NCBI GenBank assembly: GCA_964016885.1
Contig: OZ024745.1
Span: forward strand, 48,149,042 to 48,213,041
Source of the DNA: Eledone cirrhosa
Lineage: Eukaryota; Mollusca; Cephalopoda; Octopoda; Eledonidae
DNA length: 64,000 nt
Direction: 5' to 3'
Below, in pieces: positions 12,204-27,629 of the stretch. The position numbers and the translations under genes were made by a program. Numbering within the stretch: position 1 is the first letter of the stretch; each line of letters begins with the position of its first letter. A model generated the notes under the pieces. The model did no database searches. It saw only the letters and a list, made by a program, of their open reading frames with translations, and was not told the DNA's origin.

Positions 12204-15200
12204 CATCATCATCATCATCACATATATTTATATATATGTATGTATGTATCTATGTATGTGAAAGGTAAACAGAAATAACAGCACAATCAGTACAGTATAT
12301 GGAAGGGATATATTAGGTTAACGTTTATTTATAAATGTTTTTCTTTCTTCGTAATCATCATCATCATCATCATCATCAACGTTTAACGTCCGTGTTCCAC
12401 GCTTGCATGGGTTTGGACGGGAGTATTCCCACTTGAGGCAAGAGTGATTGTCTTGCTCGCATAGGACTGTCTGGCAGGTTTTCTACAGTTGGATGCCCTT
12501 CCTAACACCAACCACATTTACAGTGTGGGTCTGGGAGGTTTTTACCGTGTTGCCTACACGGCCACATTACAGCGTGGACTGTGTGTTTTTTTGTCGTGAC
12601 ACCTACACGATCTCATTTGTTTCGGCCTGGATGGTGTGGCACCAACATAACTTTACATAGAAGGGGGCGGTGTGGATGGGGTGGGGGTGGTGGGACGGGG
12701 GTGTATTTTGTTAGAGATGCCTACTGACTGTAGTAGGTTTTACTTTGTATTTAGGTAAGGCGGGTCTTCTCTATTACTGAGTACCGCCAAAGGTCTCGGT
12801 CCAGTGACATTGTCTTGGTGAGGTGTAAGTGTGTGAGGTCGGAGTTTATCAGCTCGTCCCAGGTTTTTCTGGGTCTGCCTATTCCGTGGCTACCGTCTAT
12901 CTTTATTGCCCTGCACTTTGTTATACAGCTATCATCCTTCATGCGCATCACGTGACCATACCAACGTAGCCTTCTCTCGAGTAAACAACATCTGATCCCT
13001 CTTATTTCTAATTTTTTCCTTAGTTCGTTTATGCTTTGTCGTTCACGTATATTACTATTACACATCCAGCGGAGCATGCAAGCTTCGTTCCTCTCTAGTC
13101 TGCGTATATCCTCTGCACACAATGCCCAGGTCTCACTGCCATGCAACATTGCTGTTCGTATGCAGGCATCGTACAGCCTGCCTTTCATTTTTAGGGAGAA
13201 CCCTTTAGCGGCTAATAGTGGTATAAGCTCTCTGAACTTTTTCCACCCAGTTCTGACTCTAGCTACTGTACTTTCAGAGCACCCTCCACTACTGCTGATT
13301 TTGTCACCCAGGTAACGGAAGCTGTCCACTATTTCTATAGAACCCTCTGCGCAGTTGAAAGAGCTAGTATTTTGTGGGCACTTGCTGCTACTTATATCCC
13401 CAGAACACCGGCCACATGTAAAATCTATGTTCTTAGTTAGCTTACATGTGATCCCACTACATCTTTTATGCACCCAAACTTTGCATTTGGGACACAAAAT
13501 GGAATTTCTACCTACGCCTTTCCTACACTCTGCGCATGGCCACTTCCCGGAGGGGACCGCCGCCTTATTTTCTTTCTTACAAACTAGAACTTTAGTCTTA
13601 GCTTGGTTAATTTTAAGGCCTTTTGATTCTAGGCCGTGCTTCCATGTTTGGAATTTCTTCTCTAGCTCGGCCATTGATTCAGCTATGAGCGTTAGATCAT
13701 CTGCGTATAGGAGTTCCCATGGGCAGCTGGTCTTGAACTCCACTGTTATAGCCTGGAGGGCAATAATAAATAGTAGGGGGCTAAGAACAGAGCCCTGATG
13801 AACACCAACTTTTACACTAAACTCTTCACTATATTCGTTGTTAATTCTAACCTTGCTAACTGTTTCTTTATACATGGCTTGTATAGCTCTCACAAGCCAT
13901 TCATCAACACCTAGTTTTCTAAGAGCCCACCAGATAATGGAACGGGGGACTCTGTCGAAGGCCTTCTCCAAGTCGACGAAAGCTAAGTATAGGGGTTTAC
14001 TTTTAGCTAGGTACTTCTCCTGTAGTTGTCGTACAATGAAAAGAGCGTCTGTGGTACTTTTTCCTGACACAAACCCGAACTGCATTTCATCTAGATCAAT
14101 TCGCTCTCTGATTAGTTGCGCTATAACTTTTTCCGTGACCTTCATGACCTGGTCGATTAATTTAATGCCTCTATAGTTACTCCTATCTAGGGCATCTCCT
14201 TTACCCTTGTAACAGTTAACGATAATGCTGCTGCGCCAGTCCTTTGGAACAAAGCTTTATAAATTCATCTTTTATACTACAATATGAAGAAAACTATTTT
14301 CTTCCAAACACATATTCTCGATATTACTTAAATTATTTCAAAGTGTGATATAACTCTTTTAAAAACTGAAATATACTTTATGGGGCAGAGTTGAAATACT
14401 GCTAAGACTGGGGAGTAGAGTATGTTGCTCCCCACTTTCTTTAGTTGTTTAATTCCTTTTTTCTTATTCTTTTTCCTGTCTTCCTTTCTTTTTCATTACC
14501 TTTATTACCATGTTGATTGTACAGTTTTTTTTATCACATTTTCTGTGTTCTTTGTAGACGTTTGACCTTATGTAATGTAAATAAAATTAACATATTTCTT
14601 CAGGTTAAAATCAGGAAAAAATAAAAATACCTTTAATCTATATTGTAATAAGAGCGCTATCTGTCTGTCCGTCCATCATGCTCACTTTATATAGAGAGTG
14701 AGAGAAATGTACATAGATAGAGAGGGAAAAGTGAACGCTGTGTATTTTAGAGATGATAGAAAGAGGTAGACAGACAGAAAGTTATGACGTTGCCCTCATC
14801 TATGTAGAGAGAGAGGGAGCACCAAGAAAAAGAGAAAATGAATGTCATTTGTTGAGAGAGAGAGAGAGAGAGAGAGAGTGTGTGTGTGTGTGTGATAGAA
14901 AGTGGAAGAAATCGCCCTCATCAAGATATTATAAAAGAAATCAAATGGGATCCCATTATAGGATATATTTTTATTTATTCAGTCACTACATTCCATTCAG
15001 TTGACTTGACCCTATACTCTACAACCTATCAGTTGCATTAATATTTGACGATTTCTCCTTACTTCTTGATTTCTTTAACATTCCAAAAGCTTTCTAATAT
15101 AAAAACACTGACAGCTCTTTTTTTTATTTCTCTACATTACATCTTGAAGCAAATAAAGTTCTGAGTCCAGTACCATGTATTGTGTAGAGTTAGTAAGAGG

Positions 15201-18200
15201 ATAAAGCCACCCAGTCACTTTTAATTTGAAGGTAATAGGTCCAAAGTTCCACCTGTGATTGAATAATCTTTTTATAAAAACTAAATCTTTGAGAGAATTT
15301 AGATCAAGCACTCAAAGAAAGATTTAGTTGTTAGATGTTCTGCTAACATACACCACACCATAGGAAAATTTCTAGTTGTCAGAGAGCATGAGTGGAAAAT
15401 ATGTCTATTATCAGATAGTTAGGACATTGCAAAGGCTGAGATATATTGATGAATGATTTTTGTTAATCAGCTGGATGTCTTTCTTTTTGATGTAGTCTAG
15501 AATGGTTGTATGTGTAACAGCAACACCATCCCAGATTTGGGTGCATTATTTCATTATGGATCTGAGTTCAAATCCTGCTGAGGTTAACTTTGCCTTTCAT
15601 CCTTACGGGGTCGATAAAATAAAGTACCAGTAATGCACTGGATAGTTGCTGGCCTTGTGCCAAAGGTAGAAACAATTATTTCATTATGGATCGGTGGATT
15701 GGCAGTATCGGTAGAGGGTCGGACGCCATGCTTTGATGCATAGAGTTACGGCCCTTGCCATTCTGAGTTCAAATCCCGCTGAGGTTAACTTTGCCTTTCA
15801 TCCTTACGGGGTCAATAAAATAAAGTACCAGTAATGCACTGGGTAATTGCTGGCCTTGTGCCAAAAAGTAGAAACAATTATTTCATTATGGATCTCACAG
15901 GAACTTTGGAGAGATAGTTAGCAACTGTTCAGAGCTGGAGTTTTTTTCTGGGCATTTAAATGAACACTAGTCTTTAGGACACAATGTTTCATATATTATG
16001 AATGTGAGGTTACCTGGAGTCCCCATCAGTGATTGTGAAATCTTACATTTATAGTGACTATTGTGAGTTTTAGCTGCATGTTGTCTAAGATTATTTCAGG
16101 AATATCAAGAAATTAGTGTTTGATTGAAGTGGATAAAACTGGATTGAAAATGATGAGTGTTTTGTTTTCTTTTTTCATGACTATTTCTGCTTTTATATAA
16201 GCTTGATTGGTCTCACTTGGGGATCCAGCCAAAGCATTTGGAGATTGGAGCTTCTCATTAGATCCCAAGCTTCTCATTAGATCCCTTAGAAGACGTCTCT
16301 GCTCCCATGCCTCCCCCACCTCCAAGAATATGTGGGAGAAAAAGTAGTTGATCTTACTCATTTTGATGATGCTGATTTCAAACGACTTGAAATTTAAAAA
16401 ACCCCACCTTTTCCCATATGATTTACCAGTTCCTGGTCAAACCTTTCTCCCTACCCTGAAGGAATGTAGATGAAGTTACGTTTGAAATTCCCATTAGGAT
16501 AGAGTTCATGAAAATTCTGCTATAAAACTGAAATACGATCTCTAAGATACTCTGCTTTAATATTTTTGTGGGCATTTGTAAGAAATTCTGAAAATATTTA
16601 TCATACACAGTCACAGTTTTTCTTCATACGAAGGAAATGATCATATTTCATTTTGGATCAGGTTCTGCAGTATGTTCTTGAGCAAAACACTTCATTTCAT
16701 GTTGCTCTAGTACACTCTGCTAAAAATGAGAACCAGCAGAAGCTGTGGGGTAATTATGCACTGGACTGGAATCCTGTTCTTGTACTCTCAATTGCAAAAT
16801 GCTGATGAAACCAGCTTGAACTTCTGGGCTTGGGACAGACTTTAACTAACTTTTTAACTGAAATACGATCTCTTCTAGAACAGATCAGGGAAAATATTCG
16901 ACCTTACTGAAAACAAAGAATTTGTTATAACCTCCCCACAAGCACAGAGATAAACATTTCAAATCATCACAGATTATCCATCATCATGATCACAATTTAA
17001 TGTCTAATATCCTTGCTTGCACATAGAAAATGTGTTGTCACATGTGTCACATTTTGAGGCTAGACCAGTCAAGTGACCATATCTTGCTCAATACCTTTCC
17101 CAATACCAAACACTTTACAGTACATACTAGGAACATCTTATTATGACTCTAACAGGGTAGATTGGGTGTTTTTTTTTTGTCGTAGCACTGCTATTGCTAC
17201 CTTACAGGGTGGACTGGATGCTTTATCTATGAAGTGGTAGTGCTGATGCCATAAACAAAAATCTAGTTTTATTATAATTGATCTTGGCTCATTTTAATTT
17301 CAATGTGCAATAAGTGACTTTAACCTTTTCATACCAAATCACCTCAAACAGCCTCTCATTCTATAATGTAAAGCCATTTACTTTAAAGCGTTTCTATCTA
17401 ACTTAAAACTTTCCATCATAATTTTATGCAAAACATATTTATTAAGTAGTTTCAAACACCAGCTTAATCATAAAAAGATAATCATTTTATTAAATCCCTT
17501 AAATTTTCAAAATTAATAGATAATCATAGGCAGTCTATTTTATTATAAATATGGTAATGAAAGAGTAAAATCGTTAATAAAAAATATTTTCATTCAACTA
17601 AAGGATACATTTAATTGTTTTTTAGATATTATGATAGGAATCAAATTCATTCTGTTTTAATAAATGGCAACAAATGTTTTTTCTCCAACTTCGTCTTGGC
17701 GGCTTGTTTATGCTACATCTCATGATATTTTGTGGCTCTAGACTTAGAGGCCGTTTATTATTGTTTAGTAATCTCTTATTAAGAGGAGGAAATGTAGTGT
17801 CCTCACCCTTTTCCAACCCTTTGTAACTGATGGGAAGGATGGAGGAAGCCAACTTCAAACCGAATGCCTAGTTTGAGTGAATTTCACTAAAAGTACCCAG
17901 CAGCCATAAAATGGTGTTAAATCAGGTGTATTGAGTCTATTGTCCAAAGCATTTGCTTTAATCTTTTTAATACCAATCTGGCTCAGACTTTGGTTCTATG
18001 AAAAAGGAATGACCCATCTTAAAGGGTCCCTATTTTTAAATTAAAATCTCCCAACATAATTTTATATAAGAATCATGTTAACCCTTTCATTAACATTCTT
18101 AAAATTTTTCATTTTAAAAATAACAAAAAATTTGGAGAGACTTACTTATATAACAAACATTGTCATTCTTTGGAACATTGTGTTGGAACATAACTTAAAA

Positions 18201-19811
18201 AAGGTTCGTACATAAAATTGTGATAGAAGGTTTTAGATAAAAATAAACATTTTAAAATATACACCTTAATATCATTAAAAAAAAGAGTGGTTTGGAATTA
18301 GAAGGATTAAGTTACTATTTTAATAATGAAATAATAAATAATTTTAGTAGATCCCTCAAAATAATTAATTAACTGAAAGAGAGCATATTTAATTAGAAAT
18401 ACTTTTGAGTATGTTGAGATGAAGGTTAGAGAAGAAAGGTCTGTTAGTGCTGTTATATTCAAAGCTTCTGATGGGTGCAGATACAAGAATCAGTGTCTGC
18501 ATCAATGAATATTGTAGGTTTGGTGTACATATATTAATTTACTTAAAAGTGAATTTAAGGTTTTTACTTCTGTAGTTTTCTATAAAATCGAAAATGTATA
18601 ATTGTTGTTTTTGTAGTTGTTATTGTCACTACAGGAGCTGTGGATTTGCAAAATTGTTAGTATCAAACAAATGCTCTGTAGTATTTGTTGCTACTCTTTA
18701 GGTTCTCAGTTCAAATCACACCACGGTCAACTTTACCTCTTGTCCTTTTAGAGGTACTTTATTTCATATAAATAATTTATTTTATAATAAAGCACGAGTC
18801 AAGTACTGGAGTTCAATTTAATAAACTCCCCTCCCCCAAATTAGAAATCATTATTACTGTTTATGTTCTTGCTGTACTAAAAAGGATTCTATGATGTATT
18901 TCTTTTATATGCTTACATAAAAAGGAAAGGACTGTACCCATAACCTTCACAGGCACTCTACATCTGATAAGATGTTCTGCTCAAAAGTGGTGGAAAAAGA
19001 AATTCCAGAAAGTTGACAGTTTGGAAAGGAAAAGATTAAATATAGAGATTAGTGCTGGGATGGTGAGGACCAGAGTGAGTAGGTGGAGACCAGATATTAT
19101 AGTTATCATGAAGCTTCCCTCTTACCCAAAATGAATGCCCCACTAGCAGAATCATTCCTTATGCACTGAGGGAGTGCTTAGGAAATCATTTTTTACATAT
19201 TCTAATTATGAAATAAATAAAAAGTTCTGCCATAAAGCTAAAATATGCTCTTAGCTTATATACTTTTTTGAAACTATCATATAACAGACATCACTGCCTG
19301 ACCTGTTTTCTTCTATTCTCCCTTCTTACTTTTTCTACGCTTCTGTCCTTCTTTGTTTACATGTTGGACTACAGTTCTCATTCTCTTCTGTTTTACCATT
19401 TCTCTCCTTTCTATTTTTTTCTCCTTTGGCTAAGCCCTTGCGCACTCTATATTTGTGTAATTTGCCTAAAATCATAACTTGTCTGTACCTATTTTATGTT
19501 CCAATTTACAAATATAAAACTGATTCAGAAGTTTATCAAAAACCTGAAAGTAGTAATATTTTACTGTTCTCAGAATGACATTCATCACTATTAATATCAT
19601 TGTTTTTGCATCTGATTTTCCATACAGTATTCTACAGCTAGATGTCCTTTTAGAAGTCAACACATACTTCTGACAACATGCAACTGTTGATCTTTGTCAA
19701 ATTGCTAAGCTGTAGGACATATTGGTTATGTGGGATCTGAACTAATATTACCACTTGCTTAAACAGAGTCAATGTGAAAAAAAAAAAAAAAACACACGCA
19801 CACGCACACGC

Positions 19812-19847
<36 letters not shown>

Positions 19848-22800
19848 TCAAATGGTCAGTGACGAAATAGTCTCCCCCACAAGACCCTGGTCTGGTGAGG
19901 GTGGTAAGTGGAACCCCAGCAGCATCAAAAACAAGAGCTGTTAAAAGGGTGAATGACTCCTCAGAGTCAACAGCCATCCACTCCAACTATCAGTTACATA
20001 GCCTTACCAACCTTCAATTGACCAAGCATGGTGAGTATGGCTACATCCTGACATCACCAAAACCAAACAGAAAGTGGTGAAGGTCAACCAGGTAAGGGTT
20101 CCTCCAATAGGAGTGAAAGGGCCCTGGATTGATAGAAAGGGCTTTCACAATTTTCATCTGCAATATTCACTCATAAGCATGGATTGACTTGAGGCTTCAA
20201 GTGGAATCAAACCTGAAACTACATGGTTGTGAAGTAAAAACTACTTAACCACACAGCCATGCCTTTATTTATATTGTTAATGACATATGATCACTTCCAT
20301 AAAATTACAAGCAAATTTGAAAATGTGAGTAACATCATACACTCACACAACAGGAATTAATTCTATCTCGAAACCTGCTACAGTGTGTTGTCTCTTTGAA
20401 GGTAGATTGAAGCGATTTAACCCATTAGCATTTAAACCAGTTGTATCCAGCCAGAATTCTCTCACTTCTTTCTGTTCAAACCAGCTGTAACCAGCCACTC
20501 ATACTTATGTTAAGGTATTGCTCTCAAAATAAATAATATCAAAATCTCAGATTCGATATTATGTGAGATAATTATATGAGGTAATGTGTTTACAATGAAA
20601 TTATAATAGTATATATATAGAGTAATGTAAATGATAAAGGGTTAAAGAAAACATTATTTCAATATGGGGCATAGTGTTATCTAGTGTTCCTTTGAAATTA
20701 GACTGAAGTGATTTGAGTCCCAGGATCAGCTTTCTCCAGTTGACAGTACCTAAAATGTGATCCCATCCAAGGTTAGTGACCCCCCCCCCCCCACCCCCAT
20801 CTCACTGAAATATGATCTCCATAACACTCAGCTTTAATAATATTGAGGAGATTAAGAACTTCTGAAAACATTTTCAAATTTGCTTATGTTATGGAAGTGA
20901 TCATATTTCATTAAAAGTAGGCATCACTGTGTGGTTAAGTAGTTTACATACAACTACGTTGTTTTAGGTTTACTCTGTTAGTTTTGGGCCTGTGTTGAGA
21001 AGGAAGTAAGGATGGAATGTGAGGCTTGCAACCTTACATCCATTAATCAAAATTGCTATAGAAACAATGAGTAGATACTTGACCTGAGAGTTGGCCCATG
21101 TCAAGACTTGCAGCCTAGAAGAATGGAGACCTCTGTCACATAATGCTCCATGGGGAGCAAAAGGAACTAAAGAAGAAGAAAGACACCAGAATGTGTCCCA
21201 TTCTCAAGAATAACAAATGAAAATCCTCCTGACTCCTCTTAACCATTGATTTATTACTTTTATTTTTATCATTCAAATATTGATGTAGATAATTAACTAG
21301 TCTCAAACATCTTGAATCTCCGCCTTATTGTAAAGCCAGATGATCTATTGGAGTTCTGCATCGTCATGTACCCCACCGGTGGGCCTTCACTCTCAAGAAA
21401 TTCAGTGTTGCACTTGGTTGGTTAGAATGTCCTAGGAAAGAATCACTGGACAGATTTTATGGGCAAAACCAACAGACAGGAGACCTCGAGCAAGATGGTT
21501 GGATAACATCCATGAGCTTGGCTGGTCTCACTTGGAGATCCAACTGGATCAGTTGGAGATGGTTGCTTCTGATAGGACCCCTGGAAGGAGAGTTTGAGGA
21601 CTCTGCCCCCATGATGCTCTCAGGAATAAGTGGGTGAAGGAGAAGATAAAGGAGGAGGAAAATATGAATAAGACGATGATGACAAAGAAGAAGGCAGTGG
21701 TGGCAGTGAAGGCATTGTATTTTTATGTTTTGTGTGGATCAGATTAGGCTCAGTTTTGAAGAACTTTTCATTTTCTGTACTATCAAATATATCTGTGTAT
21801 AAAATAGTTGAAATATAATTTTAAAAAAAAACAGACTTAATATGAAAGAAGAGAAGCATTAGTTTACATAAACAGATGTAACAGCTTACATTAGCAATGT
21901 CAAATGTGAAGTGAAAACAAACATATGTACACATACTCAAGCACACACATACACACATTTATAGTATCTTTGTTAGTGAACAGATCACTGGGAAAATTTG
22001 CTATATTAGAATAAAGATTTTTATATTTAATGTGAGGCAGTGGTAGTGCTGTTTTGTACTTTTCAAGAATGCCTTGCTAATAAGGTTTCATGCAGTACAG
22101 GACATTAAGAGTTTAAGTAGTGATAGGTAGATAACATGGCACCACTGAAAACACAATTTTATCAGTTTTCTAATTTATTGTAAAATATTTTCTGTTTCAG
22201 TTACTTTCAGAAAAAAGTGCAACATTTATGGTTCAAGATTATAGTAAGTAGAATTTATCTTTATTGATTCTATTTCTGTTTTTTTTTTCTTATTAATTAT
22301 TTGGTTAGGGCGGAAGGAATGGTTATACTCATGACCCTTTACAGGCCCTCCAAGATTGGTAGAAACCTTTCCACAGAGTAAACTTCATAAAAGTCACCCA
22401 AGGGCTAGGTGAAGGTGGAAGTGGTGTGACAGTGGTGGTGTTAAACTGTACAACAGAATAAATATACCACCCTGGTAGACCAAAGCAGGATTTCAATTCA
22501 GGATACAGAGACTCAGAACAAATACTGCAAGGCATCTTATCTGACACACAATTCCACCACTTTATCTCCTGGGCACAGTAAAGTTGGATTGGAGCTGAAT
22601 AAGTTGTTTATTGGTAGTATTATGAATCATAATGTACTATGTATGTACTATGACATATTTTGCTAATGTAGTTTCATGAGGTTCAGGATATTCAGAGTTA
22701 AGAGGTTATTTTATGGAATGTTATGTATCTATATATTTGAGAATGGTTTTGTTCTAAACAAAGAATTGAATTGGCAGTCATTAGTGTTGGCTAGAATGCT

Positions 22801-25363
22801 TGGCCTTATTTTTTCTGGCTTTCTGTGTTCTGAGTTTAAATCCTGCTGTGATCAGCTTTGCCTTTCATCCCTTTGGAGTCGAGAAATAAAGTACAAGTGC
22901 AATCTATGGTTGATTCTTCTTATTTTCTACTGTCTTTCTCTCTCCCTCTTTGTCTCTGGAATAGATTGGCTGAGGCCAGATTTGGAGAGGTGTGGATACT
23001 GGGGGGGAACAGTTAGATTTTAAATTCCGGAGACATGCTGTATACTACTATATCATCCTTACAGCTCCATCAGGTGTTGAGTGCTTGAGGAAGTCTCTAA
23101 AATATCCACTTATGCTACAGTTGTGAGTGAATGTATCTCTTATAACCCTTTGGTGACCTTATGTTAAGGGTACGGATATTTGTGAAATACTGAGCCACTT
23201 CACACTAATATAATTGTTTCTGTTTTTGGCACAAGGCCAGCAATTATCCCAGTACATTACTGGTACTTTATTTTATCAACCCCGTAAGGATGAAAAGCAA
23301 AGCGAACCTCGGCGGGATTTGAACTCAGACTATAAAGGAATGTAACTCTATGCTACAAAGCATAGCGTCCAACCTTCTACCGATAGTGCCATTCCTCCGC
23401 CCTAATATAATGAACAACCAGTTCAGTTGATCAAACAGCTTGAATACTTATCACTGAAACCAATGGAGAATCCATTTAATTTCATTGTTTTAATGTCCCT
23501 AAAATGGTGATATATGGCAATGGTGTGTATATACATAGTATTTTCTATTTTCAGCTTTACCAAAGTTCCAAGTTGAGATTCAGACAGAGCCAAAGCTGAT
23601 TGCAGAAGATACTGATATTGTAAATGTAACAGTATCTGCAAAGTATGTAATTAATTTCCTTTGAAGTTAAGATTTATTTAATTATTTACTGATTTAGTAC
23701 TTTTTTTAATTTTATGTACAAAACTCAGATTTAGTAGTTTAAGCATATACATGCATATAATATATGTTTATATACAATCAGCAAAGCAAATGGAAAATAA
23801 TAATAAAAATTAGTCAGAATGAAAAAAGAAAAAAAACAAAAAAACTACTATTACAGATTACAACAAAGACTAAACATTTTTGAGGCTATTCAAAGAACAT
23901 ATGGCATTCGCACAGATGACAGCAAGGCAAAGGTGCTGAAACAACTAAGTATTGTCATACTCAAGTGGCAACCTGGTGCACTCGGTTACTAGCCCAGGCT
24001 CTGTTGCAGCTGCTCTTGGATAGGTTTGTGATAGAGCCTGTAGCAGTGGAGACTTTTGACGCTCTTGGCCCCTGGACCACATCCCTACTCACTGTTATTG
24101 GAGCAGAGTGGCTGTTCCATCCATCTGTTCCAGCAATGCATTCTCCATCCTGTCGGCCAGGACCCAGAGGTGGAGGGTAAGTTAGTTGGTGGTAGAGGAT
24201 ACTCATTCAGACGTAACTTTCACACATGTATTGAGTGCCTTTTTAACTGCTGCATCATCTTATACTTTAGTAAGATGAACTTCTAATGATGACAAAAACT
24301 TTGTTGTCAGTGGCCTAGCACCACTAAAATGTTTCAAATGCTACATGCTGAAAAATGTAATACACCAATAAATTACAGTATTTGAGTCATTTATTCCATT
24401 TGGCTGTAGATAGAATAACCCTCCACTACAGTTTTTCTGATGTGTGATGGAGTGACATTCTATATGGGACCTCTTTCCGTTGACCCTGGCCATACAACAA
24501 ATTCCAGAATTAAGGGAATATTAACTCTATAATCATTTATTGGATATATTTTGTGCCAATCTCTTTACCCCCCCCCCCCACACTCTCTTTTTATGCTCCC
24601 TTTGCATTTTTTTCTTATTCTCCCCCTTTCTCTCTCTCATTCTCCTTATCTTTCCCCTCTCTCTTTCACTCTCCTTATCCTCTCCATCTCTCTCTCTCAC
24701 TCTCATTATCATTCCTCCTGGGAGTATGACTGTCTTACCTTGCTGACCAAAAGGGTTGAGATCCAATAGGTCAGAATGAGTCTGTTGGCAAACTACATCA
24801 TTCTAATCTCTGTCAGGAACTTAACTAGACTGCTTGTTGGACAGCAGAGAGCAGACTATTTATGCGAATTCTGTTGTCATTGACAATAAGCAGATGGCTT
24901 CTAGAAAACTATTATTCTAGACCAAAGGTTCTCAACCCATTTCGGCCCCTCAAAATCACGAAACGCCCCCTACCCTATTTTTCCATTTTTCAATATACTA
25001 CTGATTTTAATATCAGTAGATTACTGGGCCAAATCAAGTTATGTTAGAATCTTTAAAAAGATCTCGTACGAATTAAATACAAAAAAGTTTCAGTCCCAAA
25101 CAAAAGCAAGCTATTTCAAATTATATATTTTAAAAAATGACATGAATGTTCTCAAAGATTTTGAGTGGATAGACAATTCTACAATTCAAACTGTAAAGTT
25201 AAAATACAAAAGATGCAAAATATGAAGAAATTCTTATCTTTCTCTTGAATCACAAACTCAAGCGAAAAATAGTACCTTGCAAAATAAAGTGCCTTGATCA
25301 CAAACTTAGTTGCAACAAATGAATTGAGATGCTTGGTGACGGTGAATAAACAATATCTGTATC

Positions 25364-25404
<41 letters not shown>

Positions 25405-26242
25405 GATAGATACACATACACATGTGTGCGAGCATTAACCCCCCCCCCCCCATACACACAAACGTGTGTGTGTGTCTGTGTGTGCCTTGTTTTTGGTACA
25501 GAAAGAATTTTGTCTTCAGTTTTATTATTGCCGGGTCAAAGGCCACTGCTCTTTTCAACAACGTCAAATAACAACGCCACCACCATCATCATCATCATCA
25601 TCATTTAACGTCTATCTTCCACGCTAGTATGGGTTTAGACGGGAATTGTCCTACGTGAGGCAAGATTGGTTGTCTTGCTCGTATAGGACTGTCTGGCAGG
25701 TTTTCTACGGCTGGATGCCCTTCCTAACACCAACCCCGTTTACAGTGTGGATATATATGTAGAGAGAGAGTGAAAGAGAGAGTAAGAATGGGTCTACGTG
25801 TTTGGTACACATCTATCTATCTATCTATCTATCCAACAGAGGGCTCAAACATGCAGCCCGCGAACTACTTTTCTATGGTCCGTGGGAGAACCAATATTTC
25901 AGATTCCATTATAACTGGTGAAAATAGGGCGGTGAGCTGGTGGAATCGTTAGCACATCTGGCGAAATGCTTAGCGGTACTTCTTCCGTTTTTACGTTCCG
26001 AGTTCAAATTCCGCCGATCTCAACTTTGTCTTTCATCCTTTTGGGGTCGATAAATTAAATACCAGTTGTGAACTGGGATCAATGTAATCGACGGGACCCT
26101 AAACCCTAAATTTCATGCCTTGTACCTATAGTAGAAATGATTATAACTGATGAAAATCATCACCCACCACCACGTTTGGCCCACTGTGCCTCTCCTCCAG
26201 GACATAATGGCCCTTTTATGTCCTTCAGTTTGAGACCCCTCT

Positions 26243-26286
<44 letters not shown>

Positions 26287-27592
26287 CATTTTACTTTTTT
26301 TCTGTCTCTGGACTACGCCCATGCTGGAGCATCACCTTGGTAAGTTATGGGGATGTCAACAAACCAACAAGCATTGGTGGGAGCGCAAACGCAAAGACAC
26401 ACACAGACATATATACATATATACAACGCGCTTCTTTTAGTTTCGGTCTATCAAATCCACTCACAGGGCTTTGGTTAGCCCGGGCTGTGGGACTGAACCC
26501 AGAAACGTGATTGGGAAGCAAGCTTCTTGTCACACTGCGCATCATCATCATCATTATTTTATGTCCGCTTTCCCCTGCTTGCAAGGGTGGGACGGGTCTT
26601 ATTCAGCATCTTTCCACTTGTCACGGTCCTTCGTCATCTCCACCGTGAGCATCAGCGATCTGAGGTCTGTTCTCACCACCTCCACCCATGTTTTTCGTGG
26701 TCTACCTCTACCACGTCTTCCTTCAACTGGCATTTCCTGGCACTTCTTCACCCATCGGTCATCCTCCATGCGCATCACATGTCCATACCACCGCAGTCTC
26801 CTCTCTCGCACACTACATTCTATCCCTCTCAGACACAGTTTCTCTCTCAACACATCCATGCTGGGTCGTTCACGCACATTAACATTGCACATCCAACGGA
26901 GCATGCTTGCCTCATTTCTCTCCAGCCATCGCATATCCTCTGCAGTTGCTGCCCAAGTCTCACTACCATGCAGCATCGCGCTTCTCACACAGGCATCATA
27001 TAACCGGCCTTCCGTATGCAGGGAGAAACCCTTCTTCGTCAGCAGCTCCCTAAACTTCTTCCAACCTGTCCTTATTCTAGATACTATGGCCTCAGAACCC
27101 CCCCCCCCCTCCCATGCTACTCTGATCTCCTAGGTACCGGAAGCTATCCACCACTTCGATAGCACCCGCCTGCATTTGAAAAATGTGTCTATCAATGCGA
27201 CTTCTACTGTCTAATTTCCCTGTACATCTACTGCTTACTTAGTTTTTCCTACCTGTTAGTTTGTACTAACTGTTGTGTACCCAGGATCTGCATTGTGTGC
27301 ATTTTATAGAATTTATGCCAGTTCCTTTTCTGCATATCGAACATGGCCATTTCCCTGACGGAATCAGAGTTTTGAAAGTCAAGTTACTTTATAACTTTGT
27401 TTTTATTTTGTTGTTTTTATTTTTATTGTTAATTTAATACCTAATATCTGACTCTGTATCTAAAGAATTAATTCAGCGAAACACAGAACTTCTCGATGGA
27501 TTTTACAAGATTAAATTTGACTTCTATCCAGAGGTAGACCAGACTGAAAAAAGAAAAAATATATATATATGTGTGTGTGTGTATATAATATA

Positions 27593-27629
<37 letters not shown>

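Noticed and set aside
12751..14145. 464-residue open frame as a host gene
   Set aside because: RT motifs, 3' UTR and GAT tail show it is a LINE copy; near-identical copies occur elsewhere in the window.
13031..14176. Plus-strand open frames opposite the LINE-A copy
   Set aside because: They are antisense shadows; the same shadows recur opposite every other LINE-A copy.
23961..24286. Overlapping open frames on both strands near a C3-like exon
   Set aside because: No splice-site support, no family resemblance, and they do not fit the phase between exons d and e.
26471..27133. 220-residue plus-strand open frame
   Set aside because: Antisense shadow of the LINE-B copy on the minus strand.
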